This document shows positions 1 through 5,396 of a DNA stretch of 5,396 bases, in pieces. The translations under genes and the position numbers were made by a program. Below the pieces are notes generated by a model that saw only the letters and a list, made by a program, of their open reading frames with translations, was not told the origin of the DNA and searched no databases. The stretch is from Fidelibacterota bacterium (lineage in GTDB: Bacteria; Marinisomatota; Marinisomatia; Marinisomatales; TCS56), in the NCBI GenBank assembly GCA_030634675.1, contig DAOWAH010000134.1:1-5396 (forward strand), in the 5' to 3' direction. Each line of letters opens with the position of its first letter. Position 1 is the first letter of the stretch.

Positions 1-47
1 TCAGAATCGATCACTACCCCATCCATATCAAAAAGAATAGCTCGCAT
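1..47 (-). CDS. HAD-superfamily hydrolase, N-terminal fragment (gene runs off the left edge)
   Basis: Only the first 15 full codons are visible. They read MRAILFDMDGVVIDS, which is HAD motif I (DxDG) with the predicted nucleophile Asp7 and acid/base Asp9. The DGVVIDSE-type continuation is typical of HAD subfamily IA enzymes such as beta-phosphoglucomutase-like and phosphoglycolate phosphatase-like hydrolases, which transfer or remove phosphate from small metabolites in the cytoplasm. The substrate cannot be told from this fragment. The ATG at 47-45 is directly preceded in frame by a GTG at 50-48. An AGGA at 60-63 lies 9 bases from the GTG but 12 from the ATG, so the GTG may be the true start. 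The gene follows the peptidase stop codon by about 50 bases with no visible terminator, so co-transcription is plausible. The family call is firm and the exact product open. Confidence 0.85.
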   Translation of the reverse strand, partial: MRAILFDMDGVVIDS

Positions 48-97
48 CACATTCACTGGTCCTAATTACATTTTCAACTAAGAATTTGCAGCAACTA

Positions 98-2098
98 TTA
101 TTTCAGATGTCTATCAAACCATTCGATTAAAAAACGCAACCGCCTTTCACGCCGGTCCGGGCGACCATGTCGGGATAAACCGTGCGGTTCCTCCGGGAAA
201 CGTACATATTCAACTTCCCGCTGCAGATATTTCAAGGCCGTGAACATCTGGTCGCCCTGTTCTATGTTGCAGCGCAGGTCATTTTCACTGTGAATAATCA
301 GCAAAGGCGTGTGGCAATTTTCAATATGGGTGATCGGCGACCATTCCCTGTACACTGCCCGGTTTTCCCAGGGTGCACCACCAAATTCATACGCCATATC
401 ATAACCGATATCGGAATTACCAAACATGGAAGCCAGGTCCGATACACAGCGTTGAGTGGCTGCCGCTTTAAACCGATCTGTGTGGGTAACGATCCAGTTG
501 GTCATATAACCACCATAACTACCGCCGGTTACTCCAAGACGATTTTCATCGACAAATCCCAAGGCTACTACATAATCTATTGCCGCCATTAAATCAGCCA
601 TGGCCGGTTCACCCCATTGGGCGGCAATCGTACCTGCAAATTCTTCACCGTAGCCCTGGCTGCCACGGGGATTGGTATAGACCACCACATAACCGGCGGC
701 TGCCAGAACATACATTTCATGGAAGAAGGTGCGCCCGTACTGGCAACGCGGTCCACCGTGGATATTCAGTATCAGCGGATATTTTTTTTGTTCATCAAAA
801 TCCGGTGGTTTTACTAACCAGCCCTGCAGTTTTTGATCTCCACTATTGAATTCAATTTCTTCCGCTACCGTAAAGTCCCGACTTCTGCAATAAGCCTGGT
901 TCAATCTGGTTAACTGGCGCATTCCCCCGGTGGATAAATCAAGCACATACAGTTCATCCGGTGCATTCAGGCTGGCACCATGGAAAATATAACGATTGTT
1001 TATCGTATCCAAACTTCCCGTAATCGTTACGATATCTGGTTGGGTAACAAAACTGGTTTTACCGGTGGTGAGATTGGTTATTACCAATGGCTGACCACCG
1101 TTTTTAGTTATGCGGTAATAAATCGATTTTCCATCCGCAGTCCAAATCGGCGGATCCAGGATAAAGGCTGGTGTAATATCGCCCAGGGTAATCGGATAAG
1201 CGGTACGATCCAACTCCGAACCAAAACTGCTATGGTTTTCCCCATTGCGTTTAATCGTATTTAAAACGTAATTGACAACCCCCCAGCCCTGATATGGCCG
1301 TTCATGGCCGAAATAAGCCAAGGCATTCCCCACCGGTGAAAAGGACAAGCCATCTTTGGGTCCTTTCGGCGTTGGGATTTCATCAATTTCACCGCCGTTT
1401 ACTGGTACAGTATAAATTTTTTGCTCCTCAAGACGTATTTGCCAATCCGGTTGGCGAAATGAAATAAATGCCAGCTCACTACTATCCGGTGACCAGGCAA
1501 TACTTAGATCGTGATAAGCTCCTTCCACCAATTGTTGGGCCTGGCCGGTTTTAGTGTTTGCAACCCACAAATGGGTAAATTCACTGTCGAAAAAGCCCTC
1601 GCCATCCAGGCGGAACCAGATATCCTTGATCTGTCGATAAACCGGTGTCTCGGCTTTTCCTTTCTGATCAATCTTAATTTCTTTCCCCAGCGGATGAAAC
1701 AGAAAGGCCAGCGTTTTACCATCCGGTGACCATTCTAAGCTGGCGATAGAACCGCGTTTTAATTTGGTCAACGGATATGCTTCCCCGCCGGCCATGGGCA
1801 ACATCCAGATCTGGTCAGAGGGTGCCTGGCCATAGCCGGTATCCCGTTTGCTGATAAAGGCCAGTGTTTTTCCATCCGGAGACCAGCGGGGAGTGTGATC
1901 ATGCCGCTTACCGTAAGTCAATTGCCGCAGGTTTTTTCCAATTGAATTGATTATAAATAAATTGCGATAATAGGTTTTGTCAGTTTTGTGCATTCTTTCA
2001 ACCACGAAGGCCACCTGCTCCCCATCCTGTGATAGGTGAGGATCCGATACCAGTTTAAAGCGATATAAATCTTCTATTTTTACAGATCTGTCAGTCAT
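98..2098 (-). CDS. S9 family peptidase (prolyl oligopeptidase family, YuxL / acylaminoacyl-peptidase-like)
   Basis: This 666-residue serine peptidase probably trims or clears peptides in the cytoplasm, since no signal peptide or membrane segment is seen. The N-terminal part, about residues 10-410, is a beta-propeller with TolB/WD40-like blade motifs: WSPDG at 72-76 and 123-127, WSPDS at 202-206, FSPVG at 253-257 and WTADG at 319-323. The C-terminal alpha/beta-hydrolase domain, about 420-666, holds HGGP at 447-450, NPRGSQGYG at 476-484, the nucleophile Ser527 in GGSYGG, Asp607 in HSENDLRC and His639 in EEPHGLSR, so the triad is complete. Length and C-terminal motifs closely match Bacillus YuxL (about 657 residues), a member of the S9C-type group. 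Family members release short peptides or N-acylated residues, but the exact specificity is not readable here. The ATG start is supported by a GGAAGGA ribosome site. The gene follows the lipase by 103 bases and precedes the HAD gene by about 50. Confidence 0.95.
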   Translation of the reverse strand: MTDRSVKIEDLYRFKLVSDPHLSQDGEQVAFVVERMHKTDKTYYRNLFIINSIGKNLRQLTYGKRHDHTPRWSPDGKTLAFISKRDTGYGQAPSDQIWMLPMAGGEAYPLTKLKRGSIASLEWSPDGKTLAFLFHPLGKEIKIDQKGKAETPVYRQIKDIWFRLDGEGFFDSEFTHLWVANTKTGQAQQLVEGAYHDLSIAWSPDSSELAFISFRQPDWQIRLEEQKIYTVPVNGGEIDEIPTPKGPKDGLSFSPVGNALAYFGHERPYQGWGVVNYVLNTIKRNGENHSSFGSELDRTAYPITLGDITPAFILDPPIWTADGKSIYYRITKNGGQPLVITNLTTGKTSFVTQPDIVTITGSLDTINNRYIFHGASLNAPDELYVLDLSTGGMRQLTRLNQAYCRSRDFTVAEEIEFNSGDQKLQGWLVKPPDFDEQKKYPLILNIHGGPRCQYGRTFFHEMYVLAAAGYVVVYTNPRGSQGYGEEFAGTIAAQWGEPAMADLMAAIDYVVALGFVDENRLGVTGGSYGGYMTNWIVTHTDRFKAAATQRCVSDLASMFGNSDIGYDMAYEFGGAPWENRAVYREWSPITHIENCHTPLLIIHSENDLRCNIEQGDQMFTALKYLQREVEYVRFPEEPHGLSRHGRPDRRERRLRFLIEWFDRHLK

Positions 2099-2106
2099 TT
2101 TTAGAT

Positions 2107-2113
2107 TCCTTCC
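2107..2113 (-). promoter_or_regulatory. Ribosome binding site of the S9 peptidase gene
   Basis: GGAAGGA on the minus strand lies 8 bases before the ATG at 2098-2096. It fixes that start and indicates efficient initiation. Its first base is shared with the adjoining 12-base palindrome. Confidence 0.75.
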
Positions 2114-2124
2114 AATTCGAATTG
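2113..2124. promoter_or_regulatory. Perfect 12-base palindrome abutting the peptidase ribosome site (possible operator)
   Basis: CAATTCGAATTG is its own reverse complement across all 12 bases and touches the ribosome site of the S9 peptidase gene. A dimeric regulator bound here could block transcription or an early elongating polymerase. In RNA it could form only a 4-base-pair stem with a TCGA loop, which is too weak to act alone. No known operator consensus is matched. The sequence is AT-rich, so chance occurrence is possible. Confidence 0.3.
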
Positions 2125-2168
2125 AAAAATGTTTTTATTAATTCCTTTTAGAGAATTGCATACCATTT

Positions 2169-2180
2169 ATTGTACAATTG
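2169..2180 (-). promoter_or_regulatory. Possible -10 element and palindrome upstream of the peptidase gene
   Basis: ATTGTACAAT at 2169-2178 is a perfect 10-base palindrome. On the minus strand it contains TACAAT (2174-2169), an acceptable -10 hexamer that would give a leader of roughly 60 bases for the S9 peptidase gene. The matching -35 position (TTCCCC) is poor. The 103-base gap between lipase and peptidase holds no convincing hairpin with a T-run, so this is either a weak separate promoter or an operator within a read-through transcript. A nearly identical motif lies upstream of glnA. Confidence 0.25.
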
Positions 2181-2201
2181 TAATTCGAGCAGGGGAATAT
2201 T

Positions 2202-3440
2202 TTATTGGGATAAGGCCCACAATATTTCACATTGTTTTCTAAATATATCCCGGACTGGTTTCCATTCTCGTCTGGCATTTAGTTTATGCCCAATGATCTG
2301 TTTATGATCGTAATTCAATTTACCCATGAAATACCATTGACCGGGGATCAGTGGCTCTGCAGGGTGATAAACAGCGATTGGGTCAGGACCATTTAATCCA
2401 CTTCGCGGTCCCATCATTGAAATCGTATTAACAACGCCATCATTTTCAAACCAGGTGGAGTCGGTAGCCGTACCATCGCTCCAATAAGCGATTCTATATC
2501 CCATCAGGCGGGCATTAGCAAAATAGGTCAGACTCATGCCGGAATCCGGAATATGTCGACCGGAACGTGGATCCAATCTGGTGCTGGTAGTGGCATATGA
2601 AAAATAATAAACATCCGGGTCGGCTACTAGACCGGTGTTTAATTCCCTGGCGCCATCCAAACTTACGTCCCAGGCACTGATATTTTTAGTGCCCCAGGCG
2701 GGATGATTACGCATTCGTTCCAAATAATCCAACCACCGTTCTCCTTTTTCACGTTTGAAATTCCATTGTTGAAGATCGAAATCATAAAAATTGGTGCCGG
2801 TCACAGCCGCTACGGCAATTATATCCTGCAGAGAAGGGATGCTTGTCGTTATCAGATTGATCAAAGTGGAACCGTCATGCGGTGCAGAAAAAGTCGTGAT
2901 TGATTTTATCCATCCCAGATTTGATTGCCCCAATAAATAGCTTTCCTCCGGTACGGAATAACCCGAGTCTAAGTAAAAGTCATTAGCTAATAAAAATTGC
3001 AACATGCGCGCCGTCTGCCCACCCATACTGTGACCAATAATGTGCACTGGGTGATTACTATCCCACTCCGGGTATAGCCCGGGATAGACTTTTCCCTCCG
3101 GTTTTTGAACAATCCCATAGCGATCCGCATGGGTTTTGCCATAATCGACCTGACCGCCTTTTATGGAATAATAAAGCTCAACCGCCCGGTCCCAATTGGA
3201 TGAAACCGGCCCCACGGAAGCTTCATAGACCGAATAGCCTAATGAATCGAGGTACCCTACCAGATCATTATCCCCCCCCCAGTAATGGTAGCCGCCCATT
3301 TCGTCGGAACCCCAACCTAGAAATCCATGAACGAGAATAATAGGATAATCATTCTCGGCTTGTAAGCGATTGAGGGGCAGTAAAATGCCAATCAGGATTA
3401 AAAACATACAGTAACATAATTTCCCGCGCTTATTATGCAT
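2202..3440 (-). CDS. Secreted triacylglycerol lipase, Geobacillus/Staphylococcus I.5/I.6-like
   Basis: This exported alpha/beta-hydrolase is expected to cleave triacylglycerols or other fatty-acid esters outside the cell. From the ATG at 3440 it has 412 residues. Residues 1-28 form a Sec signal peptide: basic MHNKRGK, then a hydrophobic stretch, then cleavage near LQA/END. The mature part follows thermophilic Geobacillus lipases (T1/L1) nearly end to end: LVHGFLGWG (oxyanion Phe40), YWGG, GPVSSNWDRA, Ser138 in GHSMGGQTARM, PHDGSTL, Asp334 in WFENDGVVNT and His379 in NYDHKQIIG. The triad is complete. A longer frame begins at a TTG at 3479 but has no ribosome site; the ATG has AGGTG 11 bases upstream and gives a normal signal peptide. 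Zinc-site positions keep Asp84 and His104 but have Ile110 and Asn253 in place of His and Asp. The calcium positions equivalent to Glu360 and Asp365 are Gln381 and Lys386. A run of nine G lies in codons 54-57. Confidence 0.93.
   Translation of the reverse strand: MHNKRGKLCYCMFLILIGILLPLNRLQAENDYPIILVHGFLGWGSDEMGGYHYWGGDNDLVGYLDSLGYSVYEASVGPVSSNWDRAVELYYSIKGGQVDYGKTHADRYGIVQKPEGKVYPGLYPEWDSNHPVHIIGHSMGGQTARMLQFLLANDFYLDSGYSVPEESYLLGQSNLGWIKSITTFSAPHDGSTLINLITTSIPSLQDIIAVAAVTGTNFYDFDLQQWNFKREKGERWLDYLERMRNHPAWGTKNISAWDVSLDGARELNTGLVADPDVYYFSYATTSTRLDPRSGRHIPDSGMSLTYFANARLMGYRIAYWSDGTATDSTWFENDGVVNTISMMGPRSGLNGPDPIAVYHPAEPLIPGQWYFMGKLNYDHKQIIGHKLNARREWKPVRDIFRKQCEILWALSQ
3272..3280. repeat. Nine-base homopolymer (G9 on the coding strand) inside the lipase gene
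   Basis: Nine consecutive C on the plus strand are G on the lipase coding strand and span codons 54-57 (Trp-Gly-Gly-Asp). Sequence on both sides matches the lipase family in the same frame, so the current length is the in-frame, 'on' state. Gain or loss of one G would truncate the protein early. Such tracts are known slippage sites in other bacteria; whether this one varies is not shown here. Confidence 0.9.
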
Positions 3441-3538
3441 GCTAAAAGTTACACCTGTTTCTAGGTGGCCTGAAATCAAGAAAACGGTTAATGCATTCTA
3501 CTGCCTGTCGCACCATTATCCGGTCAAATAATCAGCCG
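3441..3538 (-). other. glnA-lipase intergenic spacer
   Basis: These 98 bases separate the glnA stop from the lipase ATG. They contain a TAGAAT (3500-3495) that could serve as a -10 box, but no good -35 at standard spacing; a TTGACC lies 21 bases upstream of it, which is too far. Short inverted pieces exist (AACGG pairing with a distant CCGTT; ATTAT pairing with ATAAT), but none makes a stable hairpin followed by a T-run. The lipase may therefore be read from the glnA transcript or from a weak promoter here. Confidence 0.3.
3452..3456 (-). promoter_or_regulatory. Ribosome binding site of the lipase gene
   Basis: AGGTG on the minus strand lies 11 bases before the ATG at 3440. The spacing is somewhat long, but this is the only purine-rich site near a start codon. 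The in-frame TTG at 3479 has nothing comparable upstream, so this site decides the start. Confidence 0.5.
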
Positions 3539-4867
3539 TTAATAGACCTCCAGATAGCGTTCTAATTCCCATTGGCTAACGTTAATTGAATATTCTTTCC
3601 ATTCTGCCATTTTAGCTGTTGTGAAACTTGTCAACGCTGTCTCTCCCAGCGCCTCACAAATGACTTGGTCATCATTTAATACTGTCAGAGCCTCGCGTAA
3701 ACTAACCGGTAAGGTCGTTACTTTCTTAAGCTGTAAATTGGCTTCGGTCAATTCATAGATATTTTCCTCCATTGGCGGCGGCGGTTCGATTTTATTTTTA
3801 ATCCCATCCAGGCCGGCAGCCAACATCACTGCAAAAGTCAAATACGGATTTGATGTGGGATCACCGGAACGTAACTCGCAACGTGTAGAATTTTCGCGTC
3901 CTGGCGTGTACCGTGGTATTCGAATTAAAGCCGAGCGATTGGTGTTAGCCCAAGACACATAAACCGGCGCTTCATAGCCGGGCACAAGACGCTTATAAGA
4001 GTTTACGATGGGATTCAACACAGCTGTAATTGCACGGGCATGTTTTAATTGACCTCCAACATAATGCCGGGCTAACTCTGATAAGTGATAGCGGCCATCT
4101 TTACTGTAAAAGAGATTTTTTCCGGCCTTAAAGATACTCTGATGGACGTGCATACCCGAACCGTTGATTCCGGTTATCGGTTTGGGCATAAAGGTAGCAT
4201 GTAAATCATGGCTATGGGCGATTGATTTAACGGCATATTTAAACGAGATAACATTATCGGCTACCGTTAAAGCGTCGCCATACCGAAAATCTATTTCGTG
4301 CTGTCCGTCAGCTACTTCATGGTGGAGCGCCTCAACGTCAATCCCTAAACACTGGAGGGCGGTGGTCATCTCCTGGCGAATTTCAGAAGCCAGATCAGTG
4401 GACTGGTCAAAATATCCGCCGCGATCATGAGGTAAAGGATTAATTGCACCATTTTCCTTCCGAAAAAGAAAAAACTCCAGCTCGGGTCCTACATTAAATT
4501 CATAACCAAGGGCTTTAGCTTTAGCCAATTGCGTTTTTAATACCGTACGGGGTGAACCAGCGTACATACTACCGTCCGGCATGTATACATCACAAATCAG
4601 GCGGCCGGTAACATTGTTGGTACCATTGGTCCAGGGAATTACTGCAAAAGTGTTTAAATCCGGCTTCAGGTACATATCGCTTTCGAAAATACGCGTAAAA
4701 CCGTCGATGGAAGAGCCGTCGAACCAGACATTGTTATTCAAGGCTTCCTCCAGCTTCGAAACCGGTATAGTAAGTGCTTTCACAATACCCAGCAAATCAG
4801 AGAACTGCATGTCAATAAACTTTATTTTTTCCTGCTCGGCAATATCAAGCACTTGTTTCTTATTCAT
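3539..4867 (-). CDS. glnA: Glutamine synthetase, type I (GSI-alpha-like)
   Basis: This enzyme makes glutamine from glutamate, ammonia and ATP in the cytoplasm, as a dodecamer in this family. From the ATG at 4867 it has 442 residues, against 444 in Bacillus subtilis. The beta-grasp N-terminal domain carries FDGSSIDGF at 49-57 (Asp50 loop). The catalytic domain shows GPELEFF with metal ligands Glu129 and Glu131, HHEVADGQHE with Glu184 and Glu191, NGSGMH ending at His240, the SYKRLVPGYEAP flap with Glu299, NRSALIRIP with Arg311 and Arg316, and RCELRSGDP with Glu331 and Arg333. All expected active-site residues are present, so this is a true glutamine synthetase rather than a divergent GS-like ligase. 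The short length and the lack of the NLYDLPPEE-type adenylylation site point to the GSI-alpha group, regulated by feedback inhibition. Arg59 matches the B. subtilis Arg62 feedback-inhibition position. In-frame starts further upstream (TTG at 4903, ATG at 4879) are disfavoured because the latter overlaps the GGAG site. An Lrp-family gene lies just upstream. Confidence 0.97.
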   Translation of the reverse strand: MNKKQVLDIAEQEKIKFIDMQFSDLLGIVKALTIPVSKLEEALNNNVWFDGSSIDGFTRIFESDMYLKPDLNTFAVIPWTNGTNNVTGRLICDVYMPDGSMYAGSPRTVLKTQLAKAKALGYEFNVGPELEFFLFRKENGAINPLPHDRGGYFDQSTDLASEIRQEMTTALQCLGIDVEALHHEVADGQHEIDFRYGDALTVADNVISFKYAVKSIAHSHDLHATFMPKPITGINGSGMHVHQSIFKAGKNLFYSKDGRYHLSELARHYVGGQLKHARAITAVLNPIVNSYKRLVPGYEAPVYVSWANTNRSALIRIPRYTPGRENSTRCELRSGDPTSNPYLTFAVMLAAGLDGIKNKIEPPPPMEENIYELTEANLQLKKVTTLPVSLREALTVLNDDQVICEALGETALTSFTTAKMAEWKEYSINVSQWELERYLEVY

Positions 4868-4873
4868 ATTTAG

Positions 4874-4877
4874 CTCC
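4874..4877 (-). promoter_or_regulatory. Ribosome binding site that sets the glnA start
   Basis: GGAG on the minus strand lies 6 bases before the ATG at 4867-4865, an ideal spacing. An in-frame ATG four codons upstream (4879-4877) overlaps this site and so cannot use it. The resulting protein length matches the family. Confidence 0.8.
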
Positions 4878-4893
4878 ATTATATTAACTGGCG

Positions 4894-4902
4894 ATTGTAT
4901 CA
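4894..4902 (-). promoter_or_regulatory. Probable extended -10 promoter of glnA
   Basis: TGATACAAT on the minus strand is an extended -10 element (TG, one base, TACAAT). Transcription would start about 7 bases downstream, giving a short leader that includes the GGAG site. The -35 region at normal spacing is only A/T-rich (TAATAAT), which an extended -10 can tolerate. The stretch further upstream (about 4912-4957) is rich in A and T runs and could act as an UP-like element. ATTGTATCAAT across the element has inverted ATTG/CAAT arms, so a repressor might overlap it. No GlnR-type TGTNA-N7-TNACA site is visible. Confidence 0.45.
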
Positions 4903-4966
4903 ATTGGATATTTTCGATTATTAATTCAACTTATTTTTAAAACCTTTTTACCCATTATTAGATAGA

Positions 4967-4980
4967 TTGACTCAGTCCAA
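4967..4980. promoter_or_regulatory. Imperfect palindrome upstream of glnA (possible operator)
   Basis: TTGACTCAGTCCAA has arms TTGACT and AGTC(C)AA around a central C. It would be a 13-base palindrome but for one extra base. It lies about 70 bases upstream of the proposed glnA -10 box, in the gap after the Lrp-family gene. Its place suits an activator or Lrp-type site, but it does not match the Escherichia coli Lrp consensus. Support is limited to symmetry and position. Confidence 0.25.
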
Positions 4981-5001
4981 GATAAAAATGAATTTCCGCT
5001 A

Positions 5002-5396
5002 TTATTCTTCCAACGAGGACTGTAAATCGAGTTTTACACCTTCCTTATAAGTTGACAGTACCACCATGGTCTGCGTGCGGGCTACGCCAGGCCATAACTG
5101 AATATCACGCAACAGTTCTTCCAGGGCAGTGGAGTTTTTCACCCGCACTTTCAGTAAATGGGAACCACCACCAGTTACCGAATGACATTCCAGTACAGCA
5201 GCTGATTCTTTAGCACAACTAATGACTTCTTCGTAATGATCCGACGAAGAACTGACCACCGTGATATAAGCCGTGAGATCAAATCCCAGCATCTTGTGAT
5301 CCAGAATTGTTGTAAAATGGCGGATATAACCAGCATCAACCAGTTTTTTAATCCGTTCACTTACGGCCGGAATTGACAAACCGACAATAATTGCAA
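5002..5396 (-). CDS. Lrp/AsnC-family transcriptional regulator, 5' end cut off by the right edge
   Basis: This DNA-binding regulator typically responds to amino acids and controls nitrogen and amino-acid genes. The last 130 codons are visible, and the frame stays open to the window edge. The visible part begins within the helix-turn-helix: VGLSIPAVSERIKKLVDAGYI at visible residues 4-24 is the classic recognition helix. The RAM/AsnC effector domain follows at about 36-115, with LGFDLTAYITV, HSVTGGGSHLLKVRVKN at 71-87 and the family ending WPGVARTQTMVVLSTYKEG at 101-119. Family members have about 150-160 residues, so about 20-30 N-terminal residues are missing. A TTG at 5379 is an internal Leu within the helix-turn-helix, not a start. 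The gene lies 134 bases upstream of glnA in the same direction, which makes glnA or neighbouring genes candidate targets; that is inference. The effector is not readable, and no visible residue singles out leucine, asparagine or another ligand. Confidence 0.93.
   Translation of the reverse strand, partial: AIIVGLSIPAVSERIKKLVDAGYIRHFTTILDHKMLGFDLTAYITVVSSSSDHYEEVISCAKESAAVLECHSVTGGGSHLLKVRVKNSTALEELLRDIQLWPGVARTQTMVVLSTYKEGVKLDLQSSLEE

Noticed and set aside
182..1729. Several open frames of 66-136 codons on the plus strand
   Set aside because: They lie antisense to the well-supported S9 peptidase, lack recognisable motifs, and are expected shadows of its codon pattern.
1703..1885. Repeated WSPDGKTLAF at two places in the peptidase as a DNA repeat
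   Set aside because: The two copies differ at the DNA level and sit at blade-repeat positions of the beta-propeller, so they are ordinary protein repeats.
3357..3440. Lipoprotein signal in the lipase because of the LCYC cysteines
   Set aside because: No lipobox of the L-A/S-G/A-C type precedes a mature N-terminus. The cysteines lie before the hydrophobic core, and a LQA/END cleavage site fits better.
3480..3540. Possible intrinsic terminator after glnA (AACGG pairing with CCGTTTT)
   Set aside because: The stem is only five base pairs across a loop of roughly 40 bases, and the following T-run is short, so it is unlikely to terminate transcription.
3746..3766. Tyr371 of glutamine synthetase as an adenylylation site
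   Set aside because: The position aligns with the adenylylated Tyr of E. coli, but the flanking NLYDLPPEE-type sequence is absent. Bacillus GS also has a Tyr here without being adenylylated.
4164..4940. Plus-strand open frames opposite glnA and its upstream region
   Set aside because: They are antisense to a clear glutamine synthetase, with no family resemblance and no convincing ribosome site.

Overview
This window reads as an ordinary chromosomal stretch of a Bacillota (Firmicutes) bacterium. The base composition is moderately AT-rich (GC near the mid-40s by eye) and every supported gene lies on the minus strand. Three proteins resemble Firmicutes families: a short type I glutamine synthetase of the Bacillus kind, an S9C-type peptidase very like Bacillus YuxL, and a secreted lipase of the Geobacillus/Staphylococcus I.5/I.6 group. 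The genus cannot be fixed from this sequence. A lipolytic member of the class Clostridia would fit, but that is a guess.

In transcription order (right to left) the layout is as follows. (1) The 3' part of an Lrp/AsnC-family regulator runs off the right edge. (2) After a 134-base gap that holds a plausible promoter comes glnA, whose start is set by a clear GGAG ribosome site. (3) After 98 bases comes a secreted triacylglycerol lipase with a Sec signal peptide, an intact catalytic triad, an in-frame run of nine G, and substitutions at the metal-site positions known from its relatives. (4) After 103 bases carrying two short palindromes comes a cytoplasmic S9 prolyl-oligopeptidase-family peptidase. 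(5) About 50 bases further on, the first codons of a HAD-family hydrolase run off the left edge.

Functionally this is nutrient assimilation: an amino-acid-responsive regulator next to the ammonia-assimilating enzyme, then a secreted lipase and an intracellular peptidase. I see no strong intrinsic terminator between any of the genes, so read-through is possible. The 98- to 134-base gaps leave room for separate promoters, so a single operon is not proven.

I found no mobile element, CRISPR array, RNA gene or clearly new system. The most notable points are the G9 tract in the lipase (a possible slippage switch), the apparent loss of both metal sites in that lipase, and similar palindromic motifs upstream of glnA and the peptidase gene.
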